Shown one piece after another: positions 5,395 through 6,479 of a DNA stretch of 6,479 nucleotides. The notes beneath the pieces were generated by a model. That model had not been told where the DNA came from and ran no database searches. It saw only the letters and a program-made list of their open reading frames with translations. Position numbers and translations under genes: made by a program. The first letter of the stretch is position 1; every line of letters begins with the position of its first letter. The DNA is from Candidatus Eiseniibacteriota bacterium (lineage in GTDB: Bacteria > Eisenbacteria > RBG-16-71-46 > JAGVPR01): NCBI GenBank assembly GCA_020052115.1, contig JAGVPR010000104.1, forward strand, positions 1-6,479, given 5' to 3'.

Positions 5395-6423
5395 TCACAG
5401 GGCCATGATCTTGTTGATGACGTGCACCGGGTCCGCGATATCGGCCGTACACGCCGCCGAGCACCGGCCGCACCCGACGCAGGCAGGCCCGCCGAGCTTT
5501 TCGTTCAGGTAGCTCGCCTTGCGCATGAAGCGGTGACGAAAGCGCTCGCCGCGCTCCTCGCGGAAGTTCTCGCTCGCGCCTCCCGCGATCGTGATCTTGG
5601 CGAAGTCCTCCGTCAGGCAGGCGTCCCAGTAGCGCGTGCGCTGTCCCGAGACCTGATCAACGTTCCAGGCGTCCTGGACGTCGAAGCAGTAGCAGGTGGG
5701 GCACACGGTGTTGCAGGAGCCGCAGGAGAAGCAGTCCGCCGCAAGTTCAGACCATAGATCTTCATTCCCGAAGGCGGCGCGCACCTTGGCGGCGATCTCC
5801 GCGGAGGAGTGCTCGAGGGCTTCCGGGCACCGCTTCAGGATGTCTGCATTGACTTTCTTCGCGGCGTCGAGCTGCTGGGCCGAGGCCGGCTCGAACCGGC
5901 CGTGCTCGAGGAGCGCCTCGCCCTTCGGCGTTCGCATCTCGAGGACGTAGCCCCCCGTGATCTTGGTCAGGGAGGCGTCATGTCCGCGGGGCTCGATCTC
6001 CGGTCCGACCGACGCGAAGAATGCGCGCTTCGAGACCGTCTGGACGTTGGAGGCGACGATCGTGGTGCACTGCCGGTGGGCCATGTAGTTGACGTCGAAG
6101 TTGCGCTCGGAGAAGAGGAGGTCGGTCTGATCAATCGCCTTGACGTCGTAGAAGTGGACTCCCAGGAGGATCTTTTCCAGCGGCTCGACACAGGACTGGA
6201 ATTCGGGGCCGCGGAATCGGACGAGGTCCTGGGCAGGCGGGAAGAAGAGCTTCTTGGGCGGCAAGACGGTCACGTCGTAATCCAGGCGCAACTCGTCCGC
6301 CGAAGTGAGGCGTTCGAACACGAATCCCGAGCGCTTGGCGACCGGCCCGTAGACGGGCACGGCACGGAGCATCGCTGTCAGGAAGTCGTGGAAATCCCTG
6401 TCGTTGATGAAGGACGCGCTCAT
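5395..6423 (-). CDS. hydB: Group 3b hydrogenase beta subunit, two [4Fe-4S] clusters, altered N-terminal domain
   Basis: The 342-residue subunit carries electrons between HydD and HydG. Two ferredoxin motifs are intact near the C-terminus: C231, C234, C237, C241 (CFSCGSCNTVCP, followed by TCYCFDV) and C315, C318, C321, C325 (CVGCGRCSAAC, with Thr where a Pro is common). The N-terminal 220 residues follow the family fold, including LPPKKLFFPP (54-63) and a GVHxxD segment (88-93). The positions where I recall cysteines in Pyrococcus HydB and AsrA-like proteins are Tyr92, Val127, Ala134 and Phe136 here. The length suits the family. ATG 6423 matches the normal N-terminus and has AAAGGGGA (plus-strand 6428-6435) four bases away. 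It is the first hydrogenase gene in the operon, ten bases before hydG. AsrA-type sulphite reductase subunits are related, but the following genes make it hydrogenase. Confidence 0.94.
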   Translation of the reverse strand: MSASFINDRDFHDFLTAMLRAVPVYGPVAKRSGFVFERLTSADELRLDYDVTVLPPKKLFFPPAQDLVRFRGPEFQSCVEPLEKILLGVHFYDVKAIDQTDLLFSERNFDVNYMAHRQCTTIVASNVQTVSKRAFFASVGPEIEPRGHDASLTKITGGYVLEMRTPKGEALLEHGRFEPASAQQLDAAKKVNADILKRCPEALEHSSAEIAAKVRAAFGNEDLWSELAADCFSCGSCNTVCPTCYCFDVQDAWNVDQVSGQRTRYWDACLTEDFAKITIAGGASENFREERGERFRHRFMRKASYLNEKLGGPACVGCGRCSAACTADIADPVHVINKIMAL

Positions 6424-6479
6424 GGAGTCCCCTTTGGGCTACGCCTCACCCTTGCACCTCACCGTGGGCCGGAAAGCAG
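6424..6479 (-). other. Leader of the hydrogenase operon, possibly with the tail of an upstream gene
   Basis: Reading the minus strand from 6479, each frame closes before the hydB start: TGA at 6461-6459, TGA at 6448-6446 and TAG at 6441-6439. The last frame has the highest third-position GC and would end 15 bases before hydB, a typical operon spacing, so an upstream co-transcribed gene is possible. Twelve codons are too few to name it, and no promoter is recognisable in this short stretch. Confidence 0.2.

Noticed and set aside
5395..6423. hydB as an AsrA-type anaerobic sulphite reductase subunit
   Set aside because: The next genes encode the hydrogenase small and large subunits with a complete Ni-Fe site and there is no siroheme AsrC-like gene, so the group 3b assignment is better.
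1..6479. CRISPR arrays, tRNA or rRNA genes, insertion sequences
   Set aside because: I saw no regularly spaced repeats, tRNA-like cloverleaf, rRNA signature, transposase motif or terminal inverted repeats on either strand.

Overview
The window comes from a high-GC bacterium (codon third positions are mostly G or C in every gene). Nothing in it fixes the phylum. A group 3b hydrogenase operon beside a cobalamin adenosyltransferase and a cytoplasmic two-component pair fits an anaerobic or facultative soil, sediment or subsurface bacterium (for example Desulfobacterota, Chloroflexota, Acidobacteriota or Methylomirabilota). That placement is a guess.

Layout. Bases 1-181 (+) are the C-terminal end of a PduO-type cob(I)alamin adenosyltransferase, followed by a GNRA-capped hairpin that may be its terminator. 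A plus-strand two-component module follows: a 383-residue histidine kinase (379-1530), whose N-terminal sensor is a Rossmann dinucleotide-binding fold rather than PAS or a membrane domain, and a 133-residue receiver-only response regulator (1595-1996) starting at TTG. Converging on it from the minus strand is a tight five-gene operon, read from 6423 down to 2013: hydB (beta, Fe-S), hydG (gamma, FAD/NAD(P) and [2Fe-2S]), hydD (delta, [NiFe] small subunit), hydA (alpha, [NiFe] large subunit) and an M52 maturation protease.

How it works together. The order B-G-D-A and the motifs match the NAD(P)-linked group 3b [NiFe] hydrogenase ('sulfhydrogenase', best known from Pyrococcus furiosus). H2 is split or made at the Ni-Fe site of HydA. 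Electrons run through the Fe-S clusters of HydD, HydB and HydG to FAD and NAD(P). The protease trims the eight-residue tail of HydA after nickel insertion.

Most worth a second look: (1) HydB keeps its two C-terminal ferredoxin motifs, but all four N-terminal positions where I recall cysteines in Pyrococcus-type HydB are replaced (Tyr92, Val127, Ala134, Phe136), so an N-terminal metal site may be lost. (2) The kinase joins a Rossmann sensor to a HisKA core whose H-box reads H-Q-L-K-A-P, lacking both the acidic residue and the Thr/Asn used for autokinase and phosphatase chemistry. (3) The partner receiver has a remodelled beta4-alpha4-beta5 face and no output domain. A nucleotide- or redox-sensing signalling pair tail to tail with an NAD(P)-hydrogenase suggests, but does not prove, that the pair reports on the pyridine-nucleotide pool the enzyme uses.
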